Shown: in pieces, positions 46,261 to 54,514 of the stretch | Numbering within the stretch: the first letter of the stretch is position 1 | Layout of the letters: the number at the start of each line of letters is the position of its first letter | Assembly (NCBI GenBank): GCA_013152435.1 | Contig: JAADGJ010000064.1 | Coordinates: forward strand, 1 to 60,294 | DNA length: 60,294 bases | Reading direction: 5' to 3' | DNA from: Chloroflexota bacterium | Lineage (GTDB): Bacteria; Chloroflexota; Anaerolineae; DUEN01 | Notes under the pieces: generated by a model | Told to the model about the DNA's origin: nothing | The model's input: only the letters and a program-made list of their open reading frames with translations | Database searches by the model: none | Program-made: the position numbers and the translations under genes

Positions 46261-46962
46261 ATGGATAAGCTTCAGTTCAACATGGTACAGATCGTGAAAT
46301 CTGTACCATTATTTCTGTCGCTGACCGAAAGGGATTGGGAAGATGTTGCGCATATGCTGGTCGGTCGATGCTACCCGAAAGACGCCTACATCATCCACGC
46401 AGGCGACCCCCCGGACGCTCTGTATATCGTTTGGATCGGCCAGGTCAAGATCTTGCGCCACTCCGAGGAGGGACGGGACATCGTCCTGGACGTGATCGGG
46501 CCGGGGCACATGTTCGGCGAGATGGCCGTCTTCGATGGGATGCCGTACAGCGCCAGTGCCCAGGCCATGGAGGATGTGGCCGTCGTCTCCATCTCTCGCC
46601 CTGACTTCTTCCGCCTGTTGGAGCAGTACCCGGGCGTGTCCCTGGCCGTGATCAGCGAGCTCAGCCGCCGCCTGCGCAACGCCAGCGATCTGGTGCACAG
46701 CCTGGCTGTGGAGCGGGTGGAGCGTCGTATCGCCCGCATGTTGCTCAAGCTGGCGGCCTCCAGCGCCCGATACAAGGACAACGGCCTGGTGATCGATCTT
46801 CCCCTCACACGTCAGGACATCGCCGACATGACCGGAACCACCGTGGAGACGGCGATTCGCGTGATGAGCCGGTTCCGCAAGGAGGGGCTCATCACCACTG
46901 AGCGCGGCCGCGTGGTCGTCCTCGACCCGGAAGGATTGCGTGCGGTCGCCGAGGAGCGCTGA
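46261..46962 (+). CDS. Crp/Fnr-family transcriptional regulator
   Basis: 233 aa. Cyclic-nucleotide-binding-like beta-roll at about 15-125 (IIHAGDPPDALYIVWIGQVK; GPGHMFGEMAVFDGMPYSAS) and a C-terminal winged helix-turn-helix (LTRQDIADMTGTTVETAIRV). The GE-x-x-[VL] phosphate-binding region has FGEMAVF but the next residues (PYSAS) only partly match the cAMP pocket motif RSA, so the ligand is uncertain. No N-terminal cysteines as in Fnr. ATG at 46261 follows GGGGGAGGG. First gene of a five-gene operon. Confidence 0.87.
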   Translation: MDKLQFNMVQIVKSVPLFLSLTERDWEDVAHMLVGRCYPKDAYIIHAGDPPDALYIVWIGQVKILRHSEEGRDIVLDVIGPGHMFGEMAVFDGMPYSASAQAMEDVAVVSISRPDFFRLLEQYPGVSLAVISELSRRLRNASDLVHSLAVERVERRIARMLLKLAASSARYKDNGLVIDLPLTRQDIADMTGTTVETAIRVMSRFRKEGLITTERGRVVVLDPEGLRAVAEER

Positions 46963-46968
46963 GGCCGC

Positions 46969-47754
46969 GTGGTGAAGACCTGGCAGTGCTTCGTGGAGGG
47001 GTTGCAGGCGCTCGGCCCCGGCTTTCTGCTTCACCTCCGATGTCCTACACTCCCTCATGACCTTGGCTCCCCCGGCCAGTTCTTCCTGGTGCGATGTACT
47101 CCCCTTCCTGATGTGTGGGATCCCTATCTGCGTCGCGCCTTGTTCCCCGTCCTGATCGAGCCCGGGCGTTTGGCTTTGTGGTTGGCGGACGCGAAGGATC
47201 GCGGGGTGGCATGGCTGGTGGCGCGGCCGGAGGGCGCGCGGCTGGATCTGCTGGGGCCTGGCGGCCATGGGTTTTCGCTGCCTCCCTCGCCCGGGCGAGT
47301 GCTGATCCTGGCGCAGGATGAGGGGATCGGGCCGGTGTGGCCGCTCATCACGCGGGCGCTATCGGCGGGACATCAAGTGGCGCTGGCGTTGGGCGTGACG
47401 CAGAAGGATCGTGTGATCCCCCCCGATCTGCTACCAGTGGAGATCGAATATCGGCTGGCCACCCTGGATGGCTCGGTGGGACGGCGCGGCGATGTCCTCG
47501 CCTTGCTGGGGGGCCTGGAGGGATGGCCGGATCATATCTGCGCCGCGCTGCCGCGAGCGCAATGGTCGCGATTGCGCTCCTGGATCGAGGGATGGCATCC
47601 CGCTTTGCAGCCTGGCTTCGTCCAGGTGCTGGCCGAACCGGATATCTTTTGCGGCACTGGCGCCTGCCTGGCCTGCGTGGTCGAGCGACGCGATGGGCGG
47701 CTCACACGGGCGTGCGTACACGGCCCGGTCATGGACCTGATCGACCTGGCCTGA
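46969..47754 (+). CDS. PyrK-like flavin/[2Fe-2S] electron-transfer protein, diverged
   Basis: 261 aa, GTG start six bases after the regulator's stop. The C-terminal 2Fe-2S binding pattern of PyrK is complete: C228, C233, C236 and C249 (CGTGACLACVVERRDG). The FAD-binding domain is altered: RRALFPVL stands where RRPFSI is expected, and DEGIGPVWPL replaces the GG-x-GIAPL loop. PyrK normally passes electrons from dihydroorotate dehydrogenase to NAD+. Followed after seven bases by a PyrD-like gene, so a two-subunit enzyme is likely, but not certainly for pyrimidines. Confidence 0.72.
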   Translation: MVKTWQCFVEGLQALGPGFLLHLRCPTLPHDLGSPGQFFLVRCTPLPDVWDPYLRRALFPVLIEPGRLALWLADAKDRGVAWLVARPEGARLDLLGPGGHGFSLPPSPGRVLILAQDEGIGPVWPLITRALSAGHQVALALGVTQKDRVIPPDLLPVEIEYRLATLDGSVGRRGDVLALLGGLEGWPDHICAALPRAQWSRLRSWIEGWHPALQPGFVQVLAEPDIFCGTGACLACVVERRDGRLTRACVHGPVMDLIDLA

Positions 47755-47761
47755 GGCGGGA

Positions 47762-48619
47762 ATGGCGATGATTGAACTGGCTCCCCATCACAAGATGGGC
47801 CTGGCGCTGCGATCCCCGTTGATCCTGGCCGTGGGGATGATCGGCTATGGGGATGCGGTCCCGCGTGCGCTGGATCTGGGCTGCTGTGGGGCCTGGGTGA
47901 CCGGGCCCATTGGGCTGAGATCGCGCGGGGGGGTCCCTCCGCCGCGCTTGGCCGAGGTGCGCGGCGGCGTCCCTCCGCCGCGCTTGGCCGAGGTGCGCGG
48001 CGGCGTCGTGCTGGCGGAGACGGGGCAGAACCCGGGCGTGGATCAGGTGATCCGCCGCCACAGCGCCGCATGGGAGCGGTGGGAGGTTCCCGTCATCGCC
48101 CGGCTCTGGGGCGCTCCGGAGGAGCAGGCAGCCGTTGCGCAGCGGCTAGAGGGGGCGGGAGGTGTGGCCGCGTTGGAGCTGGCACCGGATGATCGCCTGG
48201 GTCCTGAGGCCGCCGCCGATCTGGTGGAGGCCGTGCGCGGGGCCTGCGAGATCCCTCTGCTGGCCGTCCTGCCCTTGGCTTCCAACGTGGTCGATTGGGC
48301 CGTCGCCTGTGTCGAGGCCGGCGCGGATGCCCTGGTCGTGGGGAGGGCGCCGCGAGCGTTGGGGATCGCCCGGGATGCGCAGCCGGTGCGCGGCCGACTG
48401 TACGGCCCGGCGGTGGCCGCGTTATCCATGGCCGCGCTGGAGGCGGTCGCCCTGGCCGATCTGGGAGTGCCCCTGGTCGGCTCAGGGGGCGTTCACCACG
48501 TGAGCGATGTGCACGCTTTCCTGCGGTTGGGCGCGATGGCCGTTCAGATCGACACGGCCGTCTGGGTGGATCCGACCCTGTTGGAGCGGATCGGCAAAGC
48601 TTTGGAGGACATTGGGTGA
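47762..48619 (+). CDS. PyrD-like dihydroorotate dehydrogenase-family protein, diverged, with internal duplication
   Basis: 285 aa TIM-barrel FMN-type protein. It follows the class 1 pattern: SPLILAVGMIGYG at the start, GPIGLRSRGG, then PPRLAE and TGQNPGVD. The usual K-[LV]-[ST]-PN segment reads AVLPLASN, losing the lysine. A 36-base unit encoding VPPPRLAEVRGG is present twice in perfect tandem (residues 58-69 and 70-81), so the loop is 12 residues longer than in relatives. Phosphate-binding GSGGVHHVSD is kept. Activity on dihydroorotate is doubtful. Confidence 0.7.
   Translation: MAMIELAPHHKMGLALRSPLILAVGMIGYGDAVPRALDLGCCGAWVTGPIGLRSRGGVPPPRLAEVRGGVPPPRLAEVRGGVVLAETGQNPGVDQVIRRHSAAWERWEVPVIARLWGAPEEQAAVAQRLEGAGGVAALELAPDDRLGPEAAADLVEAVRGACEIPLLAVLPLASNVVDWAVACVEAGADALVVGRAPRALGIARDAQPVRGRLYGPAVAALSMAALEAVALADLGVPLVGSGGVHHVSDVHAFLRLGAMAVQIDTAVWVDPTLLERIGKALEDIG
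47933..48004 (+). repeat. Perfect 36-bp tandem duplication within the pyrD-like gene
   Basis: Unit 47933-47968 is repeated exactly at 47969-48004 (begins GTCCCTCCGCCGCGCTTGG). It keeps the frame. Absence of any difference implies a recent event or ongoing homogenisation. Confidence 0.9.
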
Positions 48620-48625
48620 GGGGAG

Positions 48626-49087
48626 ATGAGAGCCGTTGTACAGCGAGTCAGTGAGGCGTCCGTTGTGGTGGATGGGGAGGTCATCAGCTCCATTGGGTGT
48701 GGCTTCCTGATCCTGCTGGGGATCACCCATAGCGATGGCGAGGAGGAGGCTGCCTATCTCGCCCGCAAGATCGCCGGGTTGCGGCTCTTTGAGGACGCGC
48801 AGGGGAAGATGAATCTGTCCCTGATCGACGTCGGCGGCGAGGCGCTGGTGGTCTCTCAGTTCACGCTGTACGGTGATGCTCGCAAGGGGCGTCGGCCCAG
48901 CTTCACCGCCGCAGCCCGGCCGGAGCACGCGGAGCCGCTGGTGCGGCGCTTTGTGGAGCATCTGCAGGCAGCCGGGGTTCCCACGCAGACGGGGCGATTC
49001 CAGGCCCACATGGCCGTTCATCTGTGTAATGATGGGCCGGTCACGTTAATTCTGGATACGGCGCAGATGCGCCCTTCGTCTTCATGA
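48626..49087 (+). CDS. dtd: D-aminoacyl-tRNA deacylase
   Basis: 153 aa. Removes D-amino acids (and glycine from tRNA-Ala) from mischarged tRNA. The two signature motifs are present: SQFTLY at 77-82 and GPVT at 137-140 (the cross-subunit Gly-cisPro). N-terminus [20 protein letters not shown] is typical. Its last four bases overlap the next start (ATGA), so the operon continues. Confidence 0.95.
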   Translation: MRAVVQRVSEASVVVDGEVISSIGCGFLILLGITHSDGEEEAAYLARKIAGLRLFEDAQGKMNLSLIDVGGEALVVSQFTLYGDARKGRRPSFTAAARPEHAEPLVRRFVEHLQAAGVPTQTGRFQAHMAVHLCNDGPVTLILDTAQMRPSSS

Positions 49088-49713
49088 TGCGAGAGGGGAT
49101 TGACGGGCTTATGAACGGATATACCTCAATTCAGCCGGGACAGGAGAACGTCGATCTGGTCGTCCTGCAAGCCATGGCGAAGCGGTTGGACGACTATCTC
49201 TCCCGGGATAAGGTTTATCAGCCTATCGCCGTGGAGACCTCCAGGGGCACGCAGTGGCCCACCATGTCCATCGGGGCGATGTTGGCTCGCCTGAGCCGCC
49301 TGCATGCCCTGGACGATCGTCTGACGCCGGAGCAGCGGCGCATCCGGGAGCAGGTGGAGAGCGAAATGGAACGGGCGCGGCGCTGGTATCCGGAGGCCTA
49401 TCGAGCCCACGCGATCCGGGAGATCTCCAGCCTGGTCAATTCCTGGCGGTGGTTCCTGGACGACTGTCAGACGGATATCGAGAAGTGCGCCGACACATAT
49501 CCCGCGGAGGCGCGCACCCGCACGACGATCCAATTGCTCATCGATCACATCGGGAGCGATCAAGTGCCTGCGGAGCTATTGGATCAGGTGTGGGCTCTGG
49601 ACGATCGCCTGCGCAGGCGATTTCGGGAGGGGGACTTCATCTGGCCCGCCGAGCTGGCCGCCGTATTTCCCAAGGACCGGTTCTGGTGGCTCTACGGCAC
49701 CCCGGCGATGTGA
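49084..49713 (+). CDS. Conserved-looking helical protein of unknown function
   Basis: 209 aa, not recognised. Largely helical and charged, no membrane segment, with three Trp-rich spots ([39 protein letters not shown]). The start overlaps dtd by four bases; ATG at 49111 is an alternative. Last gene before the terminator. Its tight coupling suggests a real gene, but no function can be given. Confidence 0.65.
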   Translation: MMREGIDGLMNGYTSIQPGQENVDLVVLQAMAKRLDDYLSRDKVYQPIAVETSRGTQWPTMSIGAMLARLSRLHALDDRLTPEQRRIREQVESEMERARRWYPEAYRAHAIREISSLVNSWRWFLDDCQTDIEKCADTYPAEARTRTTIQLLIDHIGSDQVPAELLDQVWALDDRLRRRFREGDFIWPAELAAVFPKDRFWWLYGTPAM

Positions 49714-49749
49714 GGCGGGGAAGGGGCGAACTCGCCTGTAAGGGACAGC

Positions 49750-49784
49750 AAAAGGGCCCGGACTGATAACGTCCGGGCCCTTTT
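49750..49784. terminator. Strong bidirectional terminator
   Basis: AAAAGGGCCCGGAC (49750-49763), loop TGATAAC, perfect complement ending in TTTT (49771-49784). The 14-bp stem with A and T flanks can stop both the plus-strand crp-like operon and the minus-strand chelatase operon. Confidence 0.9.
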
Positions 49785-49813
49785 GCCGTCCGGAGATGAG
49801 ATGCGTTGGGATT

Positions 49814-51055
49814 CTATTCCGCCTCGTCGCCCTCGTCGGAGGAGGGTTCTGGGCCCTCTGGCTCCTCATCAGGGGAAGGGGCGGTCTCCTCCGCTGTTTG
49901 GTCGGGGGAGGCCTCCGGCTCCTCTGCCGCCTCTGCCTCGCCGGCGGGCGCCGGCTCTCCCTCCACCGCGAAGAACTTCCGCAGCTCTCGCTTCAGGTCC
50001 TCGTTGGATACGAGCTCGTCGAACTCATCCCACAGGTCGACAGGCAGCCGGGCCCAGGGGCCGAACGTCTGTCGATGCGTGCGCAGCGCCAGGTCCAGGT
50101 TCGCCTGGGCGCCCCCCAGGCTGTCGGAGATGGCCCAGGCCAGCGCGGCTACGGCATACACCCAGTCCGTGGCATATCCCTGCTGGGTCAGGTCGTTGAG
50201 GAAATTCAGCGCCGTCCGGGCGTTGCCGAGCCGGATCTGCGCCAGCGCCCACGCCTCCCTGCCGACCTGATATTCATGGGGCGACTCCTGCGCCACGCGC
50301 TGCCAGGATCGCCTTGCCCGGGCCTCACGCCCCTGGCGGTGGGATACCAGGCCATGGTAATAGCCTTTCAGCAGCGGGTTCTCCTCCTGTTCGAGGTACG
50401 CCAGCGCATTGGAGTAGTCCCCGGCGGTGATGAACATTCGGTACACCGACTCCACGGTGTACCGGTAGTAGGGATCGTGCTCTCGCGCTTCCTTCCAGGC
50501 TTGCGCCGCCTCCAGGTACTCGCCACGCTCGCGCAGCAGGCGGAAGCGGATCCAGTGCGCCAGTCCCCGCTCTTCCTCGTTGCGCGCTCGGCGGGAGGCC
50601 TCATCCAGGGCGGACTCCGCCTCATCCAGACGGCCTAATTCCAGGAGCCGCGCGGACAGCTCCACCTGGGGCCAGAAGTCCTCCGGGGCCTCCTTCGCCA
50701 TCTGGCGCAACTCCTCCAACCCCTCCTCGATCTCCCCGGCGTAGATGCGCTCCGTGGCCGCCCGCCGCCGCCAGACCTCGGGCTCATCCGGATCCAATTC
50801 GGCCACCTGTTGACATATGGCCCAGGCGTAAGTGTGATCCCCCATCCAGTCCAACACCATATGGAGCTCGTCGGCGGCGGTGATCAGGTAGTCCAGCAGT
50901 TGTTCGTCTCGTGTTTCCGTCCCGGATAGCACCATGTTGATCCGCTCGATGATCCGGCTGTACAGCCAGACGGCGAGATCTGCCTGGCCCATCGACCGGG
51001 CCTGGCGGGCCTTCTCCAGCAGATCCTCATAGCTTCCTTGAATGCGCATCTTCAT
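49814..51055 (-). CDS. TPR-like repeat protein with acidic C-terminus
   Basis: 413 aa. About eight helical repeats of TPR type between residues 10 and 330 (ARLLELGRLDEAESALDEAS; LRQMAKEAPEDFWPQVELSA). The last 55 residues are nearly all Glu, Ala, Pro, Asp and Ser, a disordered acidic tail. ATG at 51055 has GAGGAG seven bases ahead; a longer frame to 51526 is the antisense-free extension into the EamA gene and is not used. Last gene of the chelatase operon. Confidence 0.75.
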   Translation of the reverse strand: MKMRIQGSYEDLLEKARQARSMGQADLAVWLYSRIIERINMVLSGTETRDEQLLDYLITAADELHMVLDWMGDHTYAWAICQQVAELDPDEPEVWRRRAATERIYAGEIEEGLEELRQMAKEAPEDFWPQVELSARLLELGRLDEAESALDEASRRARNEEERGLAHWIRFRLLRERGEYLEAAQAWKEAREHDPYYRYTVESVYRMFITAGDYSNALAYLEQEENPLLKGYYHGLVSHRQGREARARRSWQRVAQESPHEYQVGREAWALAQIRLGNARTALNFLNDLTQQGYATDWVYAVAALAWAISDSLGGAQANLDLALRTHRQTFGPWARLPVDLWDEFDELVSNEDLKRELRKFFAVEGEPAPAGEAEAAEEPEASPDQTAEETAPSPDEEPEGPEPSSDEGDEAE

Positions 51056-51084
51056 CGGTCGCTCCTCGGTGGTCTCCTGATGTC

Positions 51085-52017
51085 CTACAGCTCCTGCGCC
51101 AGTCGGCGCCGTCCGCTCATGCCCCTCCAGAACAGATCCCCCAATTCGGCCGCCAGCATGCCCAACAGGATCAGCGCGCTGCCCACGAGGGCCTGTCCCG
51201 TCAGCCTCTCGCCGATGAGGATGCGGCTGGACACGACCGCGAAGACGGGTTCCAGGGAGAAGATGAGTGCCGTATGCGTTGGGCTGGTAAAGCGCTGGGC
51301 GAAGGTTTGGGCCGCGAAGGCGAATGACGTCGCCAGCACGCCGGTGAACGCGAAGGCGAAAATGGTCTGCCCCCCTATGGCTGGCCAGGGGCGCTCCCAC
51401 AGGAGGGAGACGATCAGGCTCAGCACGGCGACGGTGGCGATCTGCACCAGCGCCAGGCGCATCGCCGGCTGGCCCGGCGCGAAAGCGGCCGTCAGGATCA
51501 CCTGGGCGGCGAAGCTCACCGCGCACCCCAACACGAGCAGGTCGCCTAGGCCGGTGCTCGCATCCCCGTCAAAGGAGAGTAGAGCCAGCCCGATGGTCGC
51601 CAGAGAGACCCCGGCGATGGCGGTGCGCGAGGGTGGGCGTCGCAGGAACCAGGCGGACCCTATGGGCACCAGCACTACGGAGAGCCCGGTGATGAATCCG
51701 GCCCTGGCTGGGGTGGTGAGGCGCAACCCCAGCGTTTGAAGGCCATATCCGGCGAAGAGGGCCAATCCCATCAGGCTGCCCTGCAGGATCAGCCGCCGGT
51801 CAGGTCGCCGGTGGGGGGCTTCCCTCCAGGCCAGCGGCAGCAGGACCACCGCCGCCAGGCCGAAACGCAGGCTCAGGAAGGCGAAGACCGGGAAGTCGGT
51901 GACGGCGTCCTTGACCAGCACAAACGTCGCGCCCCAGATGGCGACCACGACCAGCAGGGTCAGATCGGCCGCGAGCTGGCGGCGCGATGCGGCGCGGGAG
52001 ACCATGGAGGCCATCAT
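51085..52017 (-). CDS. EamA/DMT-family transporter
   Basis: 310 aa, ten membrane segments in two five-helix halves, each with the EamA pattern (VVAIWGATFVLVKDAV at the start, LIFSLEPVFAVVSSRILIGE near the end). Members export amino acids or other metabolites; the substrate is unknown. Starts three bases after the chelatase stop and 29 bases before the TPR gene in the same operon. Confidence 0.88.
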   Translation of the reverse strand: MMASMVSRAASRRQLAADLTLLVVVAIWGATFVLVKDAVTDFPVFAFLSLRFGLAAVVLLPLAWREAPHRRPDRRLILQGSLMGLALFAGYGLQTLGLRLTTPARAGFITGLSVVLVPIGSAWFLRRPPSRTAIAGVSLATIGLALLSFDGDASTGLGDLLVLGCAVSFAAQVILTAAFAPGQPAMRLALVQIATVAVLSLIVSLLWERPWPAIGGQTIFAFAFTGVLATSFAFAAQTFAQRFTSPTHTALIFSLEPVFAVVSSRILIGERLTGQALVGSALILLGMLAAELGDLFWRGMSGRRRLAQEL

Positions 52018-52020
52018 GGG

Positions 52021-54099
52021 TCAGTCCTGATGGCCGAGATCGGGCCAGGAGAACAACTCATCACGGACGGTCCGGACCAAGGATTCCGCTCCTAGTTCGG
52101 GTAGGGTGTAGCAGGGGGCGCCCATGGCGTCGGCCAGCTTCTGAGCCAGGCCCCGGTCAAAGGCTACGTGTTCCATGTTGATGACCACGCTGCGCAGGTG
52201 GGCCTGGCGCAGCAGGTCTGCCACGCGCAGCGCTTCCTCCTGCGCGGGGAGGCCGGCGATCGAGACGTTCCCGGCGCCGTCGGTGAGCAGGATGATCAAC
52301 GGCACGATCTCGGTGTCGCGACGCTTGGCGGCCATGCACACCCGGTAGGCCAGCAGCAGCCCGCTGGACAGGGGCGTCTTCCCGCCGACGGGGATGTCTC
52401 GCAGGGCGCGTTGGGCGAGCTCCACGCTGGATGTCGGCGGCAGCACGATGCGCGCCCGGTCCCGCTGGAACACGATCAGGCCTACCTGATCGCGCCGCTG
52501 GTAGGCGTCCATGAGCAGCGACATGATCGCCCCTTTGGTGGCCTCCATGCGCTCGGCCGCCGCCATGGACCACGACGCGTCCACGACGAAAAGGATCAGG
52601 TTCGCCGCCCTGCGGACCCGGATCTTGCGCTGCAGGTCCTCCTTGTGCACCAGCAGCGCAAGGTCGCTGTCCTCGATCTCGCGGCGGCGCTTCTGGAAGG
52701 GAGCTGCTTGACGGAGCGTCGCGTCAAAGGCGATGTCGTCCACGCGATCGCCCGCCGGCCTGGCGCGCACATAGCGCCCGCGCTTGCGCTCCGTGCGGGT
52801 GATCGAGCGCTTGCCCGCCTTGCGGCGCGTCAGACGGTCGAGCGGGGTGTCCAGGCGCTGAGGCTGAAAGGTTGGGCCGATCTGAACCGGGCGCTGGATG
52901 CCCCGGTCGCTGCCTGAGGAGGCGGCGTTCTGGCTGGCGTCGTGGACGGGAGACGGCGAGGAGGGGATATCCTCCGCGTCGCCTTCCTGCGCCTCACCGC
53001 TCATCTCATTTTTTTTTACATCTGCGGCGGTCGATTCCGCCTCGCTTGTATCGCCCTCATGTTGCTCGGCGCGGGCGCGCGCCTCCTCCAACCTTTGGTG
53101 GAGCTGGTGAAACTCCAGGGATGTCTCCTCGAACGGCTGTCGTTTCAGGCGGTGCGGCAGCGCCAGCTCGGCGGCCAGCAGGATATCGCGATCCGTGATG
53201 GCCAGCCGTCCCTCGAACGCGGCGTGGGCCCGCGCCGTCTTCAGGATGACGATATCCGCCCGGTGGCCGTCCACATGCAGCTCGGCGGTGAGCTGGGCGA
53301 TGGTGTACAGATCTCGCTTGGTGTAGGTGACCATGTCCAGCCGTTCGCGAGCGCGAGCGATCTCCCGAGAGAGCTTCTCCTCCTCCGCGCGCCACGCCTC
53401 CCGGAAGCCCTCCGGGTCCTGCTCAAACTGGATGCGGCGCTCCAGGATCTGGACGCGCTGCTCCGCGTCCATCAGCCCGTGGATATCCACGGAGAGGGCG
53501 AAGCGATCCAGTAGCTGCGGCCGCAGATCGCCCTCTTCCGGATTCATGCTCCCCACCAGGACGAAGCGCGCCGGGTGGGAGAAGCTGATCCCCTCTCGCT
53601 CGACCACGTTGACACCCATGGCGGCCGAGTCCAGCAGCAGATCCACCACGTGGTCATCCAACAGGTTGACCTCGTCCACGTACAGGACGCCTCGGTTGGC
53701 CGCGGCCAGCACGCCGGGCTCGAAGTGGCGTTCCCCTCGTTGGATCGCTTTCTCGATGTCCAGCGTGCCGACGACGCGGTCCTCCGTCGCGCTGACCGGC
53801 AGATCGACGAAACGGGTGCGCCGCCGGGCCACGGGGAGCTCCTCCCCGCGCTCCAGGCGGGCCCTGCATTCGTCGCAGAAGGTGTCCGGTCGGTTGGGAT
53901 CGCATTGGAAGCGGCAATCCGCCACCACCTCGATCTCGGGTAGCAGGGCCGCCAGCGCGCGGGCGGCCGTGGACTTGGCCGTGCCGCGCTCGCCCCGGAT
54001 CAGCACGCCCCCGATTTGGGGGTGGATCGCGTTCAGGATGAGCGCACGCTTCATGCGCTCCTGGCCGACAATCGCTGTAAATGGGAAGATAGACGCCAT
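52021..54099 (-). CDS. Magnesium/cobalt chelatase, fused ChlI-ChlD type
   Basis: 692 aa. Residues 1-335 are the AAA+ ATPase half (ChlI/BchI-like): Walker A GERGTAKST at 36-44, ANRGVLYVDEVNLL as Walker B. A charged linker (about 335-490) and a VWA domain follow (500-690) with MIDAS D507-x-S509-x-S511 in VVDASWSM. Such genes serve metal insertion into tetrapyrroles, here more likely cobalt for B12 since no chlorophyll genes are seen. Within the linker lies a run of nine A with an immediate -1 stop (see site at 53006-53019). ATG at 54099 chosen; a GTG nine bases earlier is possible. Confidence 0.88.
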   Translation of the reverse strand: MASIFPFTAIVGQERMKRALILNAIHPQIGGVLIRGERGTAKSTAARALAALLPEIEVVADCRFQCDPNRPDTFCDECRARLERGEELPVARRRTRFVDLPVSATEDRVVGTLDIEKAIQRGERHFEPGVLAAANRGVLYVDEVNLLDDHVVDLLLDSAAMGVNVVEREGISFSHPARFVLVGSMNPEEGDLRPQLLDRFALSVDIHGLMDAEQRVQILERRIQFEQDPEGFREAWRAEEEKLSREIARARERLDMVTYTKRDLYTIAQLTAELHVDGHRADIVILKTARAHAAFEGRLAITDRDILLAAELALPHRLKRQPFEETSLEFHQLHQRLEEARARAEQHEGDTSEAESTAADVKKNEMSGEAQEGDAEDIPSSPSPVHDASQNAASSGSDRGIQRPVQIGPTFQPQRLDTPLDRLTRRKAGKRSITRTERKRGRYVRARPAGDRVDDIAFDATLRQAAPFQKRRREIEDSDLALLVHKEDLQRKIRVRRAANLILFVVDASWSMAAAERMEATKGAIMSLLMDAYQRRDQVGLIVFQRDRARIVLPPTSSVELAQRALRDIPVGGKTPLSSGLLLAYRVCMAAKRRDTEIVPLIILLTDGAGNVSIAGLPAQEEALRVADLLRQAHLRSVVINMEHVAFDRGLAQKLADAMGAPCYTLPELGAESLVRTVRDELFSWPDLGHQD
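53006..53019 (-). other. Predicted -1 frameshift (slippery) site in the chelatase gene
   Basis: Minus strand GTAAAAAAAAATGA: codons 361-364 are GTA AAA AAA AAT. Slipping back by one base on the A9 run gives GTA AAA AAA AAA TGA, that is a stop right after Lys 364. The shorter product is the AAA+ half alone. Confidence 0.65.
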
Positions 54100-54131
54100 C
54101 TCTCTCACGCCTCACACCAACATACGATCAA

Positions 54132-54152
54132 AAGCGGCCGTCTCGGCCGCTT
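54132..54152 (-). promoter_or_regulatory. Attenuator-like hairpin in the chelatase leader
   Basis: AAGCGGCCG (54132-54140) pairs with 54144-54152 around three bases. On the minus strand the stem is followed by TTTTG, 33 bases before the ATG, so it could end transcription early. Confidence 0.5.
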
Positions 54153-54193
54153 CTCTGCCTGGGCCACTCATCCCTTTCTGAATGACTCGGTCG

Positions 54194-54222
54194 ATTATAC
54201 CCTACATGCGCAAAGGTGCAAA
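54194..54222 (-). promoter_or_regulatory. Promoter of the chelatase operon
   Basis: On the minus strand TTTGCA (54217-54222), 17 bases, consensus TATAAT (54194-54199). Confidence 0.65.
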
Positions 54223-54266
54223 GTCTTCTCTTCCTTCCAAGGGTGATTGCGCCCGAAACGGGAGGA

Positions 54267-54514
54267 TCAGAGCGTGCCTGAGAGATCCCGTTGCTCCTGC
54301 TACGGGGAGACCCGGATCGGAAGAAGCCTTTCTTTCGCCTCTGGACTGCCCGGCCTCGGCCCAGGTCCCTGCGGGGAGGGCCGAGAGGACAGGTACAGCC
54401 TGGGAGAGTGGGGTTTCCGTGGAGAAGGATTCCCTCACATCTCCCCCTATGGAGCATGCCGCTGAGGGCTCCCCCCAGATCCCTTGCCGGTGAATTTTTC
54501 AGATACGCTCTCAG
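54267..54514 (+). mobile_element. MITE-like repeat, copy E
   Basis: 248 bp. Left end TCAGAGCGTGCCTGAGAG, right end TTTCAGATACGCTCTCAG. The right end runs into the ThuA-like gene and supplies its stop codon. The interior is shorter on GC hairpin than copy A. Confidence 0.78.

Larger units (their letters stand above)
54100..54510. other. Leader of the chelatase operon and repeat copy E
   Basis: No gene. From right to left: MITE-like copy E (54267-54514), the chelatase promoter (54194-54222) and an attenuator-like hairpin (54132-54152). Confidence 0.6.

Noticed and set aside
53009-53017. The A9/T9 run as a sequencing error or broken gene
   Set aside because: As given, the zero frame continues through a complete VWA domain with MIDAS; no error needs to be assumed.
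54100-54266. Cobalamin riboswitch before the chelatase
   Set aside because: The leader is about 88 nt and shows no B12-box-like sequence.
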